A stretch of 64,000 bases of DNA, taken from the NCBI GenBank assembly GCA_021202075.1, contig JAJQDT010000128.1:1-64000 (forward strand), written 5' to 3'. The first letter of the stretch is position 1; every line of letters starts with the position of its first letter. The notes below the pieces were generated by a model. The model ran no database searches. It worked only from the letters and a program-made list of their open reading frames with translations, and was not told the origin of the DNA. This document shows positions 50,436-60,665 of the stretch, one piece after another. Both the position numbers and the translations under genes were made by a program. The DNA comes from Lachnospiraceae bacterium. GTDB taxonomy: Bacteria > Bacillota > Clostridia > Lachnospirales > Lachnospiraceae.

Positions 50436-50799
50436 GTTAAAATTCGGATGATTAAGCCCGGATGTGTGAGGAAATGGGAAGAAATAGAATAGAAGCTGCC
50501 GAAATATGAATTAGAATTTGCCGAAATAAGGATTGAATTCTTTGCATGATTGATTTATACTTAGTGCAATGTGTTTAAACGGCTGTAAGTTTCGCAATGC
50601 TCCTGTTTTATGCGGGGCGCGGGACATCGGATTATACGGAAAGGATGTCTGAATGAAGTATTTTATAATGCTTCTGCAGCCGTATTTTGCGTTTTGCGAA
50701 GATCGGATTGCTCCGGCTTTGCTTACGTGCGCATCAATATTGTCCGCCGAAGATAATAAAGACATTTTCGGCGGACAGGAAACCTTTAGGAGGTATGGT

Positions 50800-51693
50800 A
50801 TGTACAAAATTTTAAAAGCCGGAAAGCTTGCAGACAACATCTATGAGATGGTTGTGGACGCGCCGCGCGTGGCGAGACGCTGCCTGCCGGGCCAGTTCAT
50901 CATTGCGAAGGCGGACGAGACGGGAGAACGTATCCCGCTGACCATCTGTGACTTTGACAGAGAAGCAGGGACGATCACCATCGTTTTCATGCCGATCGGC
51001 GTCTCCACAGAGAAGTTCGCCGAACTGCAAGCGGGTGATTCCTTCCATGATTTCGTGGGACCGCTGGGACAGCCGTCCGAGCTGTGCATGGAGAGCGAGC
51101 TGGAAGAGACAAAGAAAAAGAAAATCCTGTTTGTGGCAGGCGGTGTCGGCACGGCTCCGGTGTATCCGCAGGCAAAATGGCTGCATGAGCACGGTGTGGG
51201 CTGCGATGTGATTATCGGCGCCAAGACGAAAGAGCTGGTCATCATGGAGGATAAGTTTCAGTCTGTCTGTGATAACCTTTACATAACAACGGACGACGGC
51301 TCCTATGGCAGGAGCGGCATGGTGACCAAGGTCATCGAGGACCTGATTGAGCATGAGGGCAAGACTTATGATCATTGCGTTTCCATCGGCCCGATGATTA
51401 TGATGAAGTTCTGCTGCCTGACAACGAAGAAGTACAACCTGAAGACCATCGTCAGCATGAACCCGATTATGGTAGACGGAACTGGTATGTGCGGCGCCTG
51501 TCGTATCCTTGTCGGCGACGAGGTGAAGTTCGCCTGCGTAGACGGACCGGAGTTCGACGGACATCTGGTGGACTTTGACGCGGCCATGAAACGCCAGACC
51601 CTCTATAAGACAGAGGAAGGCCGGGCGCTTCTTGCGTACCGCGAAGGGAAAACGCATCACGGTGGATGCAGGAATTGCGGAGGTGACAAATAA
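50800..51693 (+). CDS. Sulfide/dihydroorotate dehydrogenase-like FAD/NAD-binding protein (NfnA-like)
   Basis: RRCLPGQFIIAKADETGERIPLTI; VAGGVGTAPVYPQ; CGACRILVGDEVKFACVDGPEFDGH. Confidence 0.9.
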   Translation: MYKILKAGKLADNIYEMVVDAPRVARRCLPGQFIIAKADETGERIPLTICDFDREAGTITIVFMPIGVSTEKFAELQAGDSFHDFVGPLGQPSELCMESELEETKKKKILFVAGGVGTAPVYPQAKWLHEHGVGCDVIIGAKTKELVIMEDKFQSVCDNLYITTDDGSYGRSGMVTKVIEDLIEHEGKTYDHCVSIGPMIMMKFCCLTTKKYNLKTIVSMNPIMVDGTGMCGACRILVGDEVKFACVDGPEFDGHLVDFDAAMKRQTLYKTEEGRALLAYREGKTHHGGCRNCGGDK

Positions 51694-53084
51694 TGGCGGC
51701 AAAAGGTATGGTAAAGGTTCCGGTCAGAGAACAGGATCCGAAGGTGAGAGCGACAAACTTCAAGGAAGTATGCCTTGGCTACAATAAAGAAGAGGCGATG
51801 GAGGAAGCAACCCGGTGTCTGCACTGCAAGAATGCGAAGTGCATCGAAGGCTGCCCGGTCAATATCAATATTCCGGATTTTATCGCGGAAGTAAAGGAAG
51901 GCAACATTGAGGAAGCCTACAAGGTGATTTCGCAGTCCAGCGCGCTTCCGGCAATCTGCGGCCGTGTATGTCCGCAGGAGAGTCAGTGCGAGGGTAAATG
52001 TGTCCGCGGCATCAAGGGAGACTCGGTATCGATTGGAAAGCTGGAGCGGTTCGTTGCAGACTGGGCGAGAGAGAACGGTATCAAGCCGCCGGCTCCCGAG
52101 ACAAAGAACGGCCGCAAGGTCGCTGTCATTGGTTCTGGTCCTTCCGGACTGACCTGCGCAGGCGATCTGGCAAAGCTTGGCTATGATGTAACGATTTTCG
52201 AGGCGCTGCATGAGCCGGGCGGTGTGCTTGTATATGGTATTCCGGAATTCCGTCTTCCGAAGCTGGATGTGGTGGCAAAGGAAGTGGAAAATGTCAAGTC
52301 TCTGGGCGTAAAGATCGAGACCAACGTCATCATCGGCAAATCCGTGACGATTGACGAGCTGCTGGATGAGGAAGGCTTTGAAGCAGTCTTTATCGGCTCC
52401 GGCGCCGGGCTTCCGATGTTCATGGGCATTCCGGGAGAGACCGCGAAGGGTGTGTTCTCCGCAAATGAATATCTGACCAGAAACAATCTTATGAAAGCGT
52501 TCCGTGAAGACTATGATACCCCGATTGTTAAGGGCAAAAAGGTCGCGGTTGTCGGCGGCGGCAACGTAGCAATGGACGCGGCAAGAACCGCGCTTCGCCT
52601 GGGCGCGGAGGTTCATATCGTGTACCGCCGTTCCGAGGCAGAGCTTCCGGCCCGTGCGGAGGAGGTTCATCACGCGAAGGAGGAGGGCATCATCTTTGAC
52701 CTCCTGACCAACCCGACCGAGATTCTCGTGGACGAGAACGACGCGGTCTGCGGTATGCGCTGCATCCGCATGGAGCTTGGCGAGCCGGATGCATCCGGCA
52801 GAAGACGTCCGGTAGCAATTCCGGGTTCCGAATTTGACCTTGACGTGGATACGGTGATCATGTCCCTCGGTACATCCCCGAACCCGCTGATTTCCTCGAC
52901 CACGATTGGTCTGGATGTGAACCGCAGAAAATGTATCATCGCGGATGAGGAGACCGGGCAGACCTCCAAAAACGCGGTATTCGCGGGCGGCGACGCCGTG
53001 ACCGGCGCGGCGACCGTGATCCTCGCGATGGGTGCAGGTAAGGCGGCCGCGAAGGGCATTCACGAGTTCCTGAGCGCGAAATAA
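51693..53084 (+). CDS. gltA: NADPH-dependent glutamate synthase small-subunit-like / NfnB-like
   Basis: CLHCKNAKCIEGCPVNINIPDFI; VIGSGPSGLTCAGDLAKLGYDVTIFEA; VVGGGNVAMDAARTALRLG. Confidence 0.92.
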   Translation: MAAKGMVKVPVREQDPKVRATNFKEVCLGYNKEEAMEEATRCLHCKNAKCIEGCPVNINIPDFIAEVKEGNIEEAYKVISQSSALPAICGRVCPQESQCEGKCVRGIKGDSVSIGKLERFVADWARENGIKPPAPETKNGRKVAVIGSGPSGLTCAGDLAKLGYDVTIFEALHEPGGVLVYGIPEFRLPKLDVVAKEVENVKSLGVKIETNVIIGKSVTIDELLDEEGFEAVFIGSGAGLPMFMGIPGETAKGVFSANEYLTRNNLMKAFREDYDTPIVKGKKVAVVGGGNVAMDAARTALRLGAEVHIVYRRSEAELPARAEEVHHAKEEGIIFDLLTNPTEILVDENDAVCGMRCIRMELGEPDASGRRRPVAIPGSEFDLDVDTVIMSLGTSPNPLISSTTIGLDVNRRKCIIADEETGQTSKNAVFAGGDAVTGAATVILAMGAGKAAAKGIHEFLSAK

Positions 53085-53108
53085 TTATAGCAGATAGATA
53101 TCTACAGG

Positions 53109-53163
53109 CATCGGACTAAAATTGCGAAATTTTTCTTGTGCAATTTGAGCCGATGCCTGTTTT
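53109..53163 (+). terminator. Terminator hairpin
   Basis: ACAGGCATCGG…CCGATGCCTGTTTT. Confidence 0.75.
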
Positions 53164-53181
53164 ATCAAAGTATGATATGCC

Positions 53182-53661
53182 ATGAAAATTAAAATCCTTT
53201 CCGTAGGAAAAATCAAGGAAAAATACCTCCGTGACGCGATCGCGGAGTACTCAAAGCGCCTGAGCCGCTACTGCAGGCTGGAGATTGTCGAGGTGGCGGA
53301 TGAAAAGACGCCGGATGGCGCGTCCGGGGCGGAAGAGCTTTCTGTAAAGGAGACTGAAGGGAAACGCCTGCTGCGCTGTATCCGTGACACCGATTACGTG
53401 ATCGCGCTTGTGATCGAGGGAAAGATGCCCGACTCGGTTTCGCTGGCGCGCAAGATTGAGCAGCTGGGCGTGCGCGGAGAGAGCAGCCTCTGTTTTGTGA
53501 TCGGCGGTTCTCTGGGACTCTCGAACGAGGTGCGGGAGCGCGCGGATGAATGTATGAGCTTTTCAAAGCTGACCTTTCCCCACCAGCTGATGCGGGTGAT
53601 ATTACTGGAACAGATCTATCGGAGCTTCCGCATTATCCACGGAGAGCCATACCATAAATAA
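53182..53661 (+). CDS. rlmH: 23S rRNA (pseudouridine-1915-N3)-methyltransferase RlmH
   Basis: MKIKILSVGKIKEKYLRDAIAEYSKRLSRYC…FVIGGSLGLS…LTFPHQLMRVILLEQIYRSFRI. Confidence 0.97.
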   Translation: MKIKILSVGKIKEKYLRDAIAEYSKRLSRYCRLEIVEVADEKTPDGASGAEELSVKETEGKRLLRCIRDTDYVIALVIEGKMPDSVSLARKIEQLGVRGESSLCFVIGGSLGLSNEVRERADECMSFSKLTFPHQLMRVILLEQIYRSFRIIHGEPYHK

Positions 53662-54181
53662 AAATAGTGTCATATCATTTTTTTGCAGAAGAGAAGCCGC
53701 GCAATAGATAATCGCTTCGGTTCTAAAACCTTGCCCTGAATCAGGGCTTTTTTGTGTATTTTGTGTGAAAAATATCTGACAATTATTAAAAAAATCGAAA
53801 AACTATTGACGAAAAAAATGAATGTGATAAGATGATTGAGACTTAAGAATTCGATCATTCGAGCGATCTGATTTGGTTTTGCTCCGTGCAGGGAGTGAGC
53901 GCACACCGGAATTCAGGCAAATCGTATGACTGACAATCTTCTTCTGAGATTGCCGGGAATCAGCGGAACGATTCAAAATAACAGACAAATCTGGAATGAA
54001 AACAGCCCGATATCAGACAATCCAGAATTTACACGAACTGAAAAACACAAAATAAGAAATCATGGCGAATACAGGCTGACTGTTTCCTGCAACGACAAGA
54101 GAAAGCTTTACGAAGTCGTCGGCTATTATTTTATAGTAAATTATTTTACAGGTTAAGGATTTTAAGAAGGAGGATTCGAGT

Positions 54182-55507
54182 ATGATTGATATGACAGGTT
54201 ATACCAGAAAGGGAGCGGAAATCTGCCGCAAAAACGACAGCATCCCGCGGGAATTATATAAGGAATATGGCGTAAACCTGGGACTGCGTGATATCAACGG
54301 AAACGGCGTTCTGACCGGTCTGACCAATATTTCCCTGATTGTTTCGTCCAAAAAAGTGGACGGGAAGAAAATTCCCTGTGACGGGCAGCTCTGGTATCGC
54401 GGCTACAATGTGCAGAATCTGATCCGGGATCTCGGGCCTTCTGAGTTTGGCTTTGAAAAAATTGCTTATCTGCTGCTGATGGGAGAGCTTCCGGATGAGT
54501 CGCAGCTGGAGGAATTTCGGGGGATTATCGGTAACAGCCGGACGCTTCCGACCAATTTTACACGAGATGTCATTATGAAGGCGCCCAGCTCCGATATCAT
54601 GAATACGATGACCAGAAGCATCCTGACGCTGGCATCCTATGATAAAAACGCAAAAGATACGAGCGTGAATAACAGCCTGCGCCAGTGTATCGAGCTGATT
54701 GCGCTGTTTCCGGTACTGGCTGTCTATGGATACCATGCATATAATCACTATGAGAATGATGCAAGCATGTACATTCATCGTCCTTCACCGGAGCTTTCTA
54801 CGGCAGAGAATCTGCTGATGATGCTTCGCCCGGATAAGCAGTATACACAAGTCGAGGCAAAAGTACTTGACACTGCGCTTTTGCTGCACATGGAGCATGG
54901 CGGCGGCAACAACTCGACGTTCACCACGCGTGTCGTCACGTCTTCCGGCTCCGACACGTATTCGACTATCGCAGCGGCTATGTCTTCCCTGAAGGGTCCG
55001 AAGCACGGCGGCGCGAATATCAAGGTTATGGAAATGATGGACGACATCCGCGCGAATGTGAAGGATCTGCGTGACGATGAGGAGATTGAAGCATACCTCT
55101 CACGAATCCTTGACGGGGACGCATTCGACCACAAGGGTCTGATTTACGGCATGGGCCATGCGATTTATTCTCTGTCTGACCCAAGAGAGCGGATTTTCAA
55201 AAAATATGTGGAGATGCTGGCCCAGGAGAAGCACTGCGACGAGGATATGCATCTGTATGCGACGATTGAAGAGCTCGCGCCGAAGCTGATTGCTGAGAAG
55301 CGCCATATTTACAAGGGCGTCAGCCCGAACGTCGATTTCTACAGCGGCTTTGTCTACAGCATGCTTGATATCCCGATGGAGCTTTATACGGCTATCTTTG
55401 CTGTGGCGAGAATTGTTGGCTGGAGCGCGCACCGCATCGAGGAACTGATCTGCGCGGACAAGATCATCCGTCCGGCATATTTAAGCGTAATGGAGCGCAG
55501 AGAGTAA
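54182..55507 (+). CDS. Citrate/2-methylcitrate synthase
   Basis: GYNVQNL, EHGGGNNSTFTTRVVTSSGSDTYSTIAAAMSSLKGPKHGGAN, GMGHAIYSLSDPR. Confidence 0.93.
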   Translation: MIDMTGYTRKGAEICRKNDSIPRELYKEYGVNLGLRDINGNGVLTGLTNISLIVSSKKVDGKKIPCDGQLWYRGYNVQNLIRDLGPSEFGFEKIAYLLLMGELPDESQLEEFRGIIGNSRTLPTNFTRDVIMKAPSSDIMNTMTRSILTLASYDKNAKDTSVNNSLRQCIELIALFPVLAVYGYHAYNHYENDASMYIHRPSPELSTAENLLMMLRPDKQYTQVEAKVLDTALLLHMEHGGGNNSTFTTRVVTSSGSDTYSTIAAAMSSLKGPKHGGANIKVMEMMDDIRANVKDLRDDEEIEAYLSRILDGDAFDHKGLIYGMGHAIYSLSDPRERIFKKYVEMLAQEKHCDEDMHLYATIEELAPKLIAEKRHIYKGVSPNVDFYSGFVYSMLDIPMELYTAIFAVARIVGWSAHRIEELICADKIIRPAYLSVMERRE

Positions 55508-55526
55508 ATAATCGGCTCTGTGCAAT

Positions 55527-55610
55527 CGGATAGGAGGAGGTCTTTCCCCTATCCGCCTGCGCGGGCCGGGGCGGCTTTAGCCGCAAAACACCCTGCCCGG
55601 CCCTGCGCAT
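55527..55610 (-). repeat. Intergenic hairpin element family C, copy C4, with adjacent H hairpin
   Basis: CGGATAGG…CCTATCCG followed by gcgggccggggcggctttagccgcaaaacaccctgcccggccctgcgcat. Confidence 0.65.
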
Positions 55611-55654
55611 AAAAAGCAGTCTCGGATAAAAACCGGAGGCTGCTTTTTGTAACT
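55609..55654 (+). terminator. Terminator after citrate synthase
   Basis: AAAAAGCAG…CTGCTTTTTG. Confidence 0.65.
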
Positions 55655-55730
55655 ATTTCCGCATCTTACACAGGCGATGCGAAGCGTTAATCTGTGGCCC
55701 GTTATTCGGAACAGGCGATTTTTTAAACAT

Positions 55731-57122
55731 TCACCCAAGCCTCATCACCTGGATCAGCAGAAGCCAGCTCAGTCCGTAGTAGGTGACGACGGCGACGAGA
55801 TCGTTGACAGTCGTGATCAGCGGACCGGAGGCTACCGCGGGGTCGACGTGAATGTGGTCGAAGAACATGGGGATGCAGGTGCCCACCATACTGGAGATGA
55901 GCATGGCTGCCATGAGTGAAAACCCAACGCATCCGGATACGGCGAACGCAAATCCGGGAGCGGTGCCCTTCAGGAGCCAGATATAAAGCCCGACGATGAG
56001 GACGGAAATACTGCCAAGAATCAGACCGTTGCACAGTCCGACTCTCATCTCCTTCCAGACCAGAGCTATCTTTTGCCGGGCGGTCAGGGTCTCATCCATC
56101 AATACACGGATCGTAACAGCCAGCGACTGGGTGCCGACATTACCTGCCATGTCAAGGATCAGCGACTGGAAACACATGATGATCGTCAGCTGGCTCACCA
56201 CGGCTTCAAAAACACCGACTACGGAGGAAACCAGCATTCCGAGAATCAAAAGGATGCACAGCCAGGGAAGCCTTTTTTTCATGCTTTCCGGCAATGGCTC
56301 CTTTAAATCCTCCTCGGCAGTCAGACCTGCGAATTTCGCATAATCTTCGCCCATCTCGTCATCGACCAGTTCGACGATGTTCTGCGAAGTGATGACTCCC
56401 AGCAGCCGGTTCTCTTCGCTGAGAACCGGGATGGAATCCTCCGAATAGTCCTTCAGCTTTTCGATACAGTCGTCGATGGAGGTGTGGCCGTATACATAAG
56501 GATAAGACGTCGAGATCAGATCCTCCAGCCGGGCGTCCTGCCGCGCGATGATCAGATCCTTCAGATCGATGGCGCCGAAAAAGGTTCCATCCTCCGCTGT
56601 AGTGAAAAGCGTTGTGATATTATCATTATTTTCGGCCTGCTCAATCAGGGCGTGCATGGCCTGCTTAATCGTCAGATTCTCCCGGAAACAGATGAAGTTG
56701 GTCGTCATGCGGCTTCCGATCTCATCATCGTCAAATACTGAGATAACGGAAATATCATTTCTGGCCTCTTCATCCATGAGACCCATGATCAGCAGCCGTT
56801 TTTCCCGCGGAATCGCCCTTAAAATATCCACGACGGAGTCCGTCTCCATCTTTGAGAGAATGCCGGCTGCTTTTTTGACTTCCATCTCATCAAGGTACCG
56901 GATGGTATCGCTCTCATCCGTGTGCTCGAAGATATCCGAAAGCAGATTCTGATCCAGAATGCGGAACAGCTTTTTCTGCTCGACGGAGGAGAGATCCGAG
57001 AGTGCCTCCGCCAGATCGTTCTCGTGATAATCCTCAAGCCTGCTTCGCAGAAGTACCGGGGAAATGTTGCTTCTTATAATTGCAATGATTTCGGATTTAT
57101 AATCCTGTAATTTCTGCTCCAT
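55731..57122 (-). CDS. mgtE: Magnesium transporter MgtE
   Basis: N domain, two CBS domains, TM domain (MCFQSLILDMAGNVGTQSLAVTIRVL). Confidence 0.95.
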   Translation of the reverse strand: MEQKLQDYKSEIIAIIRSNISPVLLRSRLEDYHENDLAEALSDLSSVEQKKLFRILDQNLLSDIFEHTDESDTIRYLDEMEVKKAAGILSKMETDSVVDILRAIPREKRLLIMGLMDEEARNDISVISVFDDDEIGSRMTTNFICFRENLTIKQAMHALIEQAENNDNITTLFTTAEDGTFFGAIDLKDLIIARQDARLEDLISTSYPYVYGHTSIDDCIEKLKDYSEDSIPVLSEENRLLGVITSQNIVELVDDEMGEDYAKFAGLTAEEDLKEPLPESMKKRLPWLCILLILGMLVSSVVGVFEAVVSQLTIIMCFQSLILDMAGNVGTQSLAVTIRVLMDETLTARQKIALVWKEMRVGLCNGLILGSISVLIVGLYIWLLKGTAPGFAFAVSGCVGFSLMAAMLISSMVGTCIPMFFDHIHVDPAVASGPLITTVNDLVAVVTYYGLSWLLLIQVMRLG

Positions 57123-57475
57123 ATCAGATTCCTCCTGTTAAGGACATATCCTTTTGCGCTGCCCATTGTGTCTTGCGCGTGTCGCAATATTTCGTTCAGG
57201 ACGTTGCGCATAAAATGATTTGCCCGACAAAAGGTCAATTTTCAGTCGGTGGTCACTACATATGGCATACGATTGCATATGAATATTACCATGTATTGTG
57301 TCCGATTCTTAGAAAACAGGCTTTTGTCGCTCGAATCATAAAATCCGGTCGAAGAAAGGACAAAGCACCGACCGGTTCAGGGATACTGAAATAAAAAACA
57401 CAACAAAATAAAATGAAGAATATGGATTCTTCAAATGAAAATAATTGTGATCTGGCTGGAAACAGGATGAGAATC

Positions 57476-57628
57476 TTAAGATATCCGATGCGTCATTTCA
57501 TAACGGCAATATAGAGAAACATTGCCGCCGGACAGAAAATAAAAATCAGAAAGCATTTCCGTAAAATGAACAGAGCAGATGACATAAGAATGGCCATCCT
57601 GTGCCGCTACTTCGACCTCGACCGTCAC
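57476..57628 (-). CDS. Candidate small ORF (50 aa, GTG start), unknown function
   Basis: VTVEVEVAAQDGHSYVICSVHFTEMLSDFYFLSGGNVSLYCRYEMTHRIS; below the ORF-track length cutoff. Confidence 0.2.
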   Translation of the reverse strand: MTVEVEVAAQDGHSYVICSVHFTEMLSDFYFLSGGNVSLYCRYEMTHRIS

Positions 57629-57883
57629 AATTATCCATTCTGTTCACCTGCCTTTCTCTTTTTTAAAAATATCCACAGTGCCGGCTAATGAAAAGAATTG
57701 ATAAATTGATACTGTCTGCCGGACTGCATTCCGAAAATTTCAAATCTATTCTAACAAAAGTATGGAGAAGATGCAAGCATTTTTCCGAATTTGAAAGGTA
57801 AAGTTTTATTGACGCACCGAACGCAAGATGCTATACTCTGATGCGTATCAGACAATTTTCCATTCACGAAAGAGAGGCTTCCT

Positions 57884-59062
57884 ATGTCTGAATTAGAAAC
57901 ACTGGACCAGATTCTTCCGGTCGGTCCGCTTAAAATTGCTGCTCTGGAGGGATGCCGCGAATTCGGCGCGGCAGTAAATGCGCAGCTGGTGGAATCCCGG
58001 CAGAACAGCCGGCTGAGCAATGCAAGCAGCAGTGTCATTACCCAGCCGGGGTATATCGCGGACACCTATCTGCTTGATTGCAGCTGTCCCCGTTTTGGCA
58101 CCGGAGAGGGGAAGGGGCAGATCAATGACTCGGTTCGGGGCACGGATCTGTACATTCTGGTCGATGTCTGCAATTATAGCCTGACCTACAAGGTCTGCGG
58201 GCACGAGAATCATATGTCGCCGGATAATCATTTTCAGGATCTGAAGCGTATCATCTCTGCCGCGAATGGCAAGGCAAAGCGCATCAATGTTGTGATGCCG
58301 TTTTTATATGAAGGAAGACAGCATAAACGGTCTAAGAGGGAGTCGCTGGACTGCTCTCTGGCGCTGCAGGAGTTGGAGAATATGGGCGTCTCCAATATCA
58401 TCACATTCGACGCGCACGATCCGCGCGTACAGAACGCGATTCCCCTGAGCGGATTCGATTCGTTTATGCCGACCTACCAGTTTCTGAAAGCATTGCTTGA
58501 CAATGTGGAGGATTTTCAGATTGACAACGATCACCTGATGGTCATCAGTCCGGATGAGGGCGCGATGAGCCGCGCAGTCTATTTTTCCGGTATCCTGGGT
58601 GTGGATATGGGCATGTTTTATAAGCGGCGCGATTATTCTGTGATTGTGAATGGAAAGAATCCGATCGTTGCCCATGAGTTCCTTGGGGATTCTGTCGAAG
58701 GCAAGGATGTGATTGTTGTAGATGATATGATCTCATCCGGTGAGAGTATGCTGGATGTGGCAAAGCAGGTGAAGGAGCGCGGCGCAAAGCGCGTGTTTGT
58801 CTGCACCACATTCGGACTTTTTACGGACGGCCTGGCCAGGTTTGATGAATACTATAAGAAGGGCTATATCACGAAGGTGGTCACTACGAACCTTCACTAC
58901 CGGGATCCGGCTCTTCTGACGAAGCCGTGGTACGCCGAAGCGGATATGACAAAATTCCTGGCGACGATTATCGAGGCTTTGAATCATGACTCCACCCTGA
59001 GCAACATTGAGACACCGACCGCGAAGATTCACGAGCTGCTCTCGAAGATCCGGGGCGAATGA
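57884..59062 (+). CDS. prs: Ribose-phosphate pyrophosphokinase
   Basis: DLYILVDVCNYS; VMPFLYEGRQHKRSKRESLDCSLALQEL; VIVVDDMISSGESMLD (PRPP loop). Confidence 0.93.
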   Translation: MSELETLDQILPVGPLKIAALEGCREFGAAVNAQLVESRQNSRLSNASSSVITQPGYIADTYLLDCSCPRFGTGEGKGQINDSVRGTDLYILVDVCNYSLTYKVCGHENHMSPDNHFQDLKRIISAANGKAKRINVVMPFLYEGRQHKRSKRESLDCSLALQELENMGVSNIITFDAHDPRVQNAIPLSGFDSFMPTYQFLKALLDNVEDFQIDNDHLMVISPDEGAMSRAVYFSGILGVDMGMFYKRRDYSVIVNGKNPIVAHEFLGDSVEGKDVIVVDDMISSGESMLDVAKQVKERGAKRVFVCTTFGLFTDGLARFDEYYKKGYITKVVTTNLHYRDPALLTKPWYAEADMTKFLATIIEALNHDSTLSNIETPTAKIHELLSKIRGE

Positions 59063-59066
59063 ATCA

Positions 59067-60563
59067 ATGAAGAAAATACTGGAACATACGATCAAATCAG
59101 TAGAGCCGGGCAGCATTGCCGAGGAGCTGGAGATGCAGCCCGGCGATGTGCTGCTTTCCGTCAATGACCAGGAGATTGAGGATGTTTTTGACTATCAGTA
59201 TCTGATCAATGACGAGTATCTGACCCTGCAGGTGCGCAAGGCGGACGGGGAAGAGTGGGAGCTGGAGATAGAGAAGGAGTTTGAGGAGGATCTGGGGATA
59301 TCCTTTGAAAGCTCGCTGATGGATGAGTATCGCTCCTGCCGGAATCACTGTATTTTCTGCTTTATTGACCAGATGCCGAAGGGGATGCGCGAGACACTTT
59401 ATTTTAAGGATGATGATTCCCGTCTTTCTTTTCTGCAGGGAAATTATGTGACGCTGACGAATATGAGCGACCATGACATTGACCGCATCATCCGCTATCA
59501 CCTGGAGCCGATTAACATCTCCTTTCATACCATGAATCCAGAGCTGCGGCGAAGTATGCTGCGCAACCGGTTTGCGGGCGATATTTTCCCAAAAGTTCAG
59601 CGGCTGGCGGATGCGGGGATTGAGATGAACGGACAGATTGTGCTCTGCCGCGGGATCAACGACGGAGACGAGCTGGAATATTCGATCCGGGAGCTTACAA
59701 AGTATCTGCCTCATCTTAGAAGTGTGTCGGTCGTTCCGGTGGGACTGACCAGACATCGCGAGGGGCTTTACCCGTTGGAAGCGTTTACAGCGGAGGACGC
59801 CTGTCAGGTGATTGACTGCATTGAAGCATGGCAACGCAGGATTTATGACGAATATGGCTGCCATTTTATACACGCGTCGGATGAATGGTACATCCTGGCC
59901 GGAAGGGACTTCCCGGAGGCAGAGCGGTACGACGGCTACCTTCAGCTGGAGAACGGGGTGGGCATGATGCGGCTGCTGTCTGAGGAAGTAATGGAGACGC
60001 TGCAGGATATTTCCACCCATATGCGGACAGTCTCTGGCTCAGAGAATGTGGAAGAAAACGGTTCGGCAATGTCGTATGAGAGGCCGGAAATGCCTGCTGC
60101 GGCGAATGGGTATACGGATACGGGTAAGTTGCAGAAGCGAATGTTCACAGATGGAGACTGGACGGGATGGGGAAATTCGTGTCACCGGGAGATTTCGATT
60201 GCCACCGGCCGTCTGGCCGGACCGTATCTGAGAAAGCTGTGCAAAGATATCTGCGAAGTCTTTCCGAATGTGAGCTGTCATGTGTATGAGATTCGAAATG
60301 ATTTTTTTGGCGAAGAGATTACGGTGGCCGGCCTGATTACCGGTGCGGATCTGATCGCGCAGCTGGCTGGAAAGGATCTGGGAGAAGAACTGCTTTTGCC
60401 GTGCACGATGCTGCGCAGCGGAGAGCGTGTGTTTCTCGACGATGTGACAGTAGAGGAGCTGGAGGGCACTTTACAAATTCCGGTTCGTATTGTAGAATCA
60501 GACGGGCGCGATTTTGTAAGGGCGGTTGTCAAAGATGCCGCCCGGAGCAGATGTGATGGGTGA
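59067..60563 (+). CDS. DUF512 family protein (PDZ-like + CxxxCxxC radical-SAM-like)
   Basis: PDZ-like N-term SVEPGSIAEELEMQPGDVLLSVND; CRNHCIFCFIDQMPKGMRETLYFKDDDSRLSFLQGNYVTLTN. Confidence 0.9.
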   Translation: MKKILEHTIKSVEPGSIAEELEMQPGDVLLSVNDQEIEDVFDYQYLINDEYLTLQVRKADGEEWELEIEKEFEEDLGISFESSLMDEYRSCRNHCIFCFIDQMPKGMRETLYFKDDDSRLSFLQGNYVTLTNMSDHDIDRIIRYHLEPINISFHTMNPELRRSMLRNRFAGDIFPKVQRLADAGIEMNGQIVLCRGINDGDELEYSIRELTKYLPHLRSVSVVPVGLTRHREGLYPLEAFTAEDACQVIDCIEAWQRRIYDEYGCHFIHASDEWYILAGRDFPEAERYDGYLQLENGVGMMRLLSEEVMETLQDISTHMRTVSGSENVEENGSAMSYERPEMPAAANGYTDTGKLQKRMFTDGDWTGWGNSCHREISIATGRLAGPYLRKLCKDICEVFPNVSCHVYEIRNDFFGEEITVAGLITGADLIAQLAGKDLGEELLLPCTMLRSGERVFLDDVTVEELEGTLQIPVRIVESDGRDFVRAVVKDAARSRCDG

Positions 60564-60665
60564 TTTTTAAGATTAATCCGGATTCGTCCTCTGCACTTCT
60601 GACTCAGGGATCACCGGGTTTGAGTGACAAATGGATTGGATACAGGACGAGAGTGAGGACATGTT

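Noticed and set aside
51657-53063. 468-aa minus-strand ORF opposite the NfnB-like gene
   Set aside because: Antisense shadow; the plus strand encodes an unambiguous GltA/NfnB protein.
57173-57394. 73-aa plus-strand ORF between mgtE and prs
   Set aside because: No RBS, no recognisable family, unlikely composition.
57123-57400. M-box (Mg2+) riboswitch upstream of mgtE
   Set aside because: No recognisable M-box conserved segments in the reverse complement of this region.
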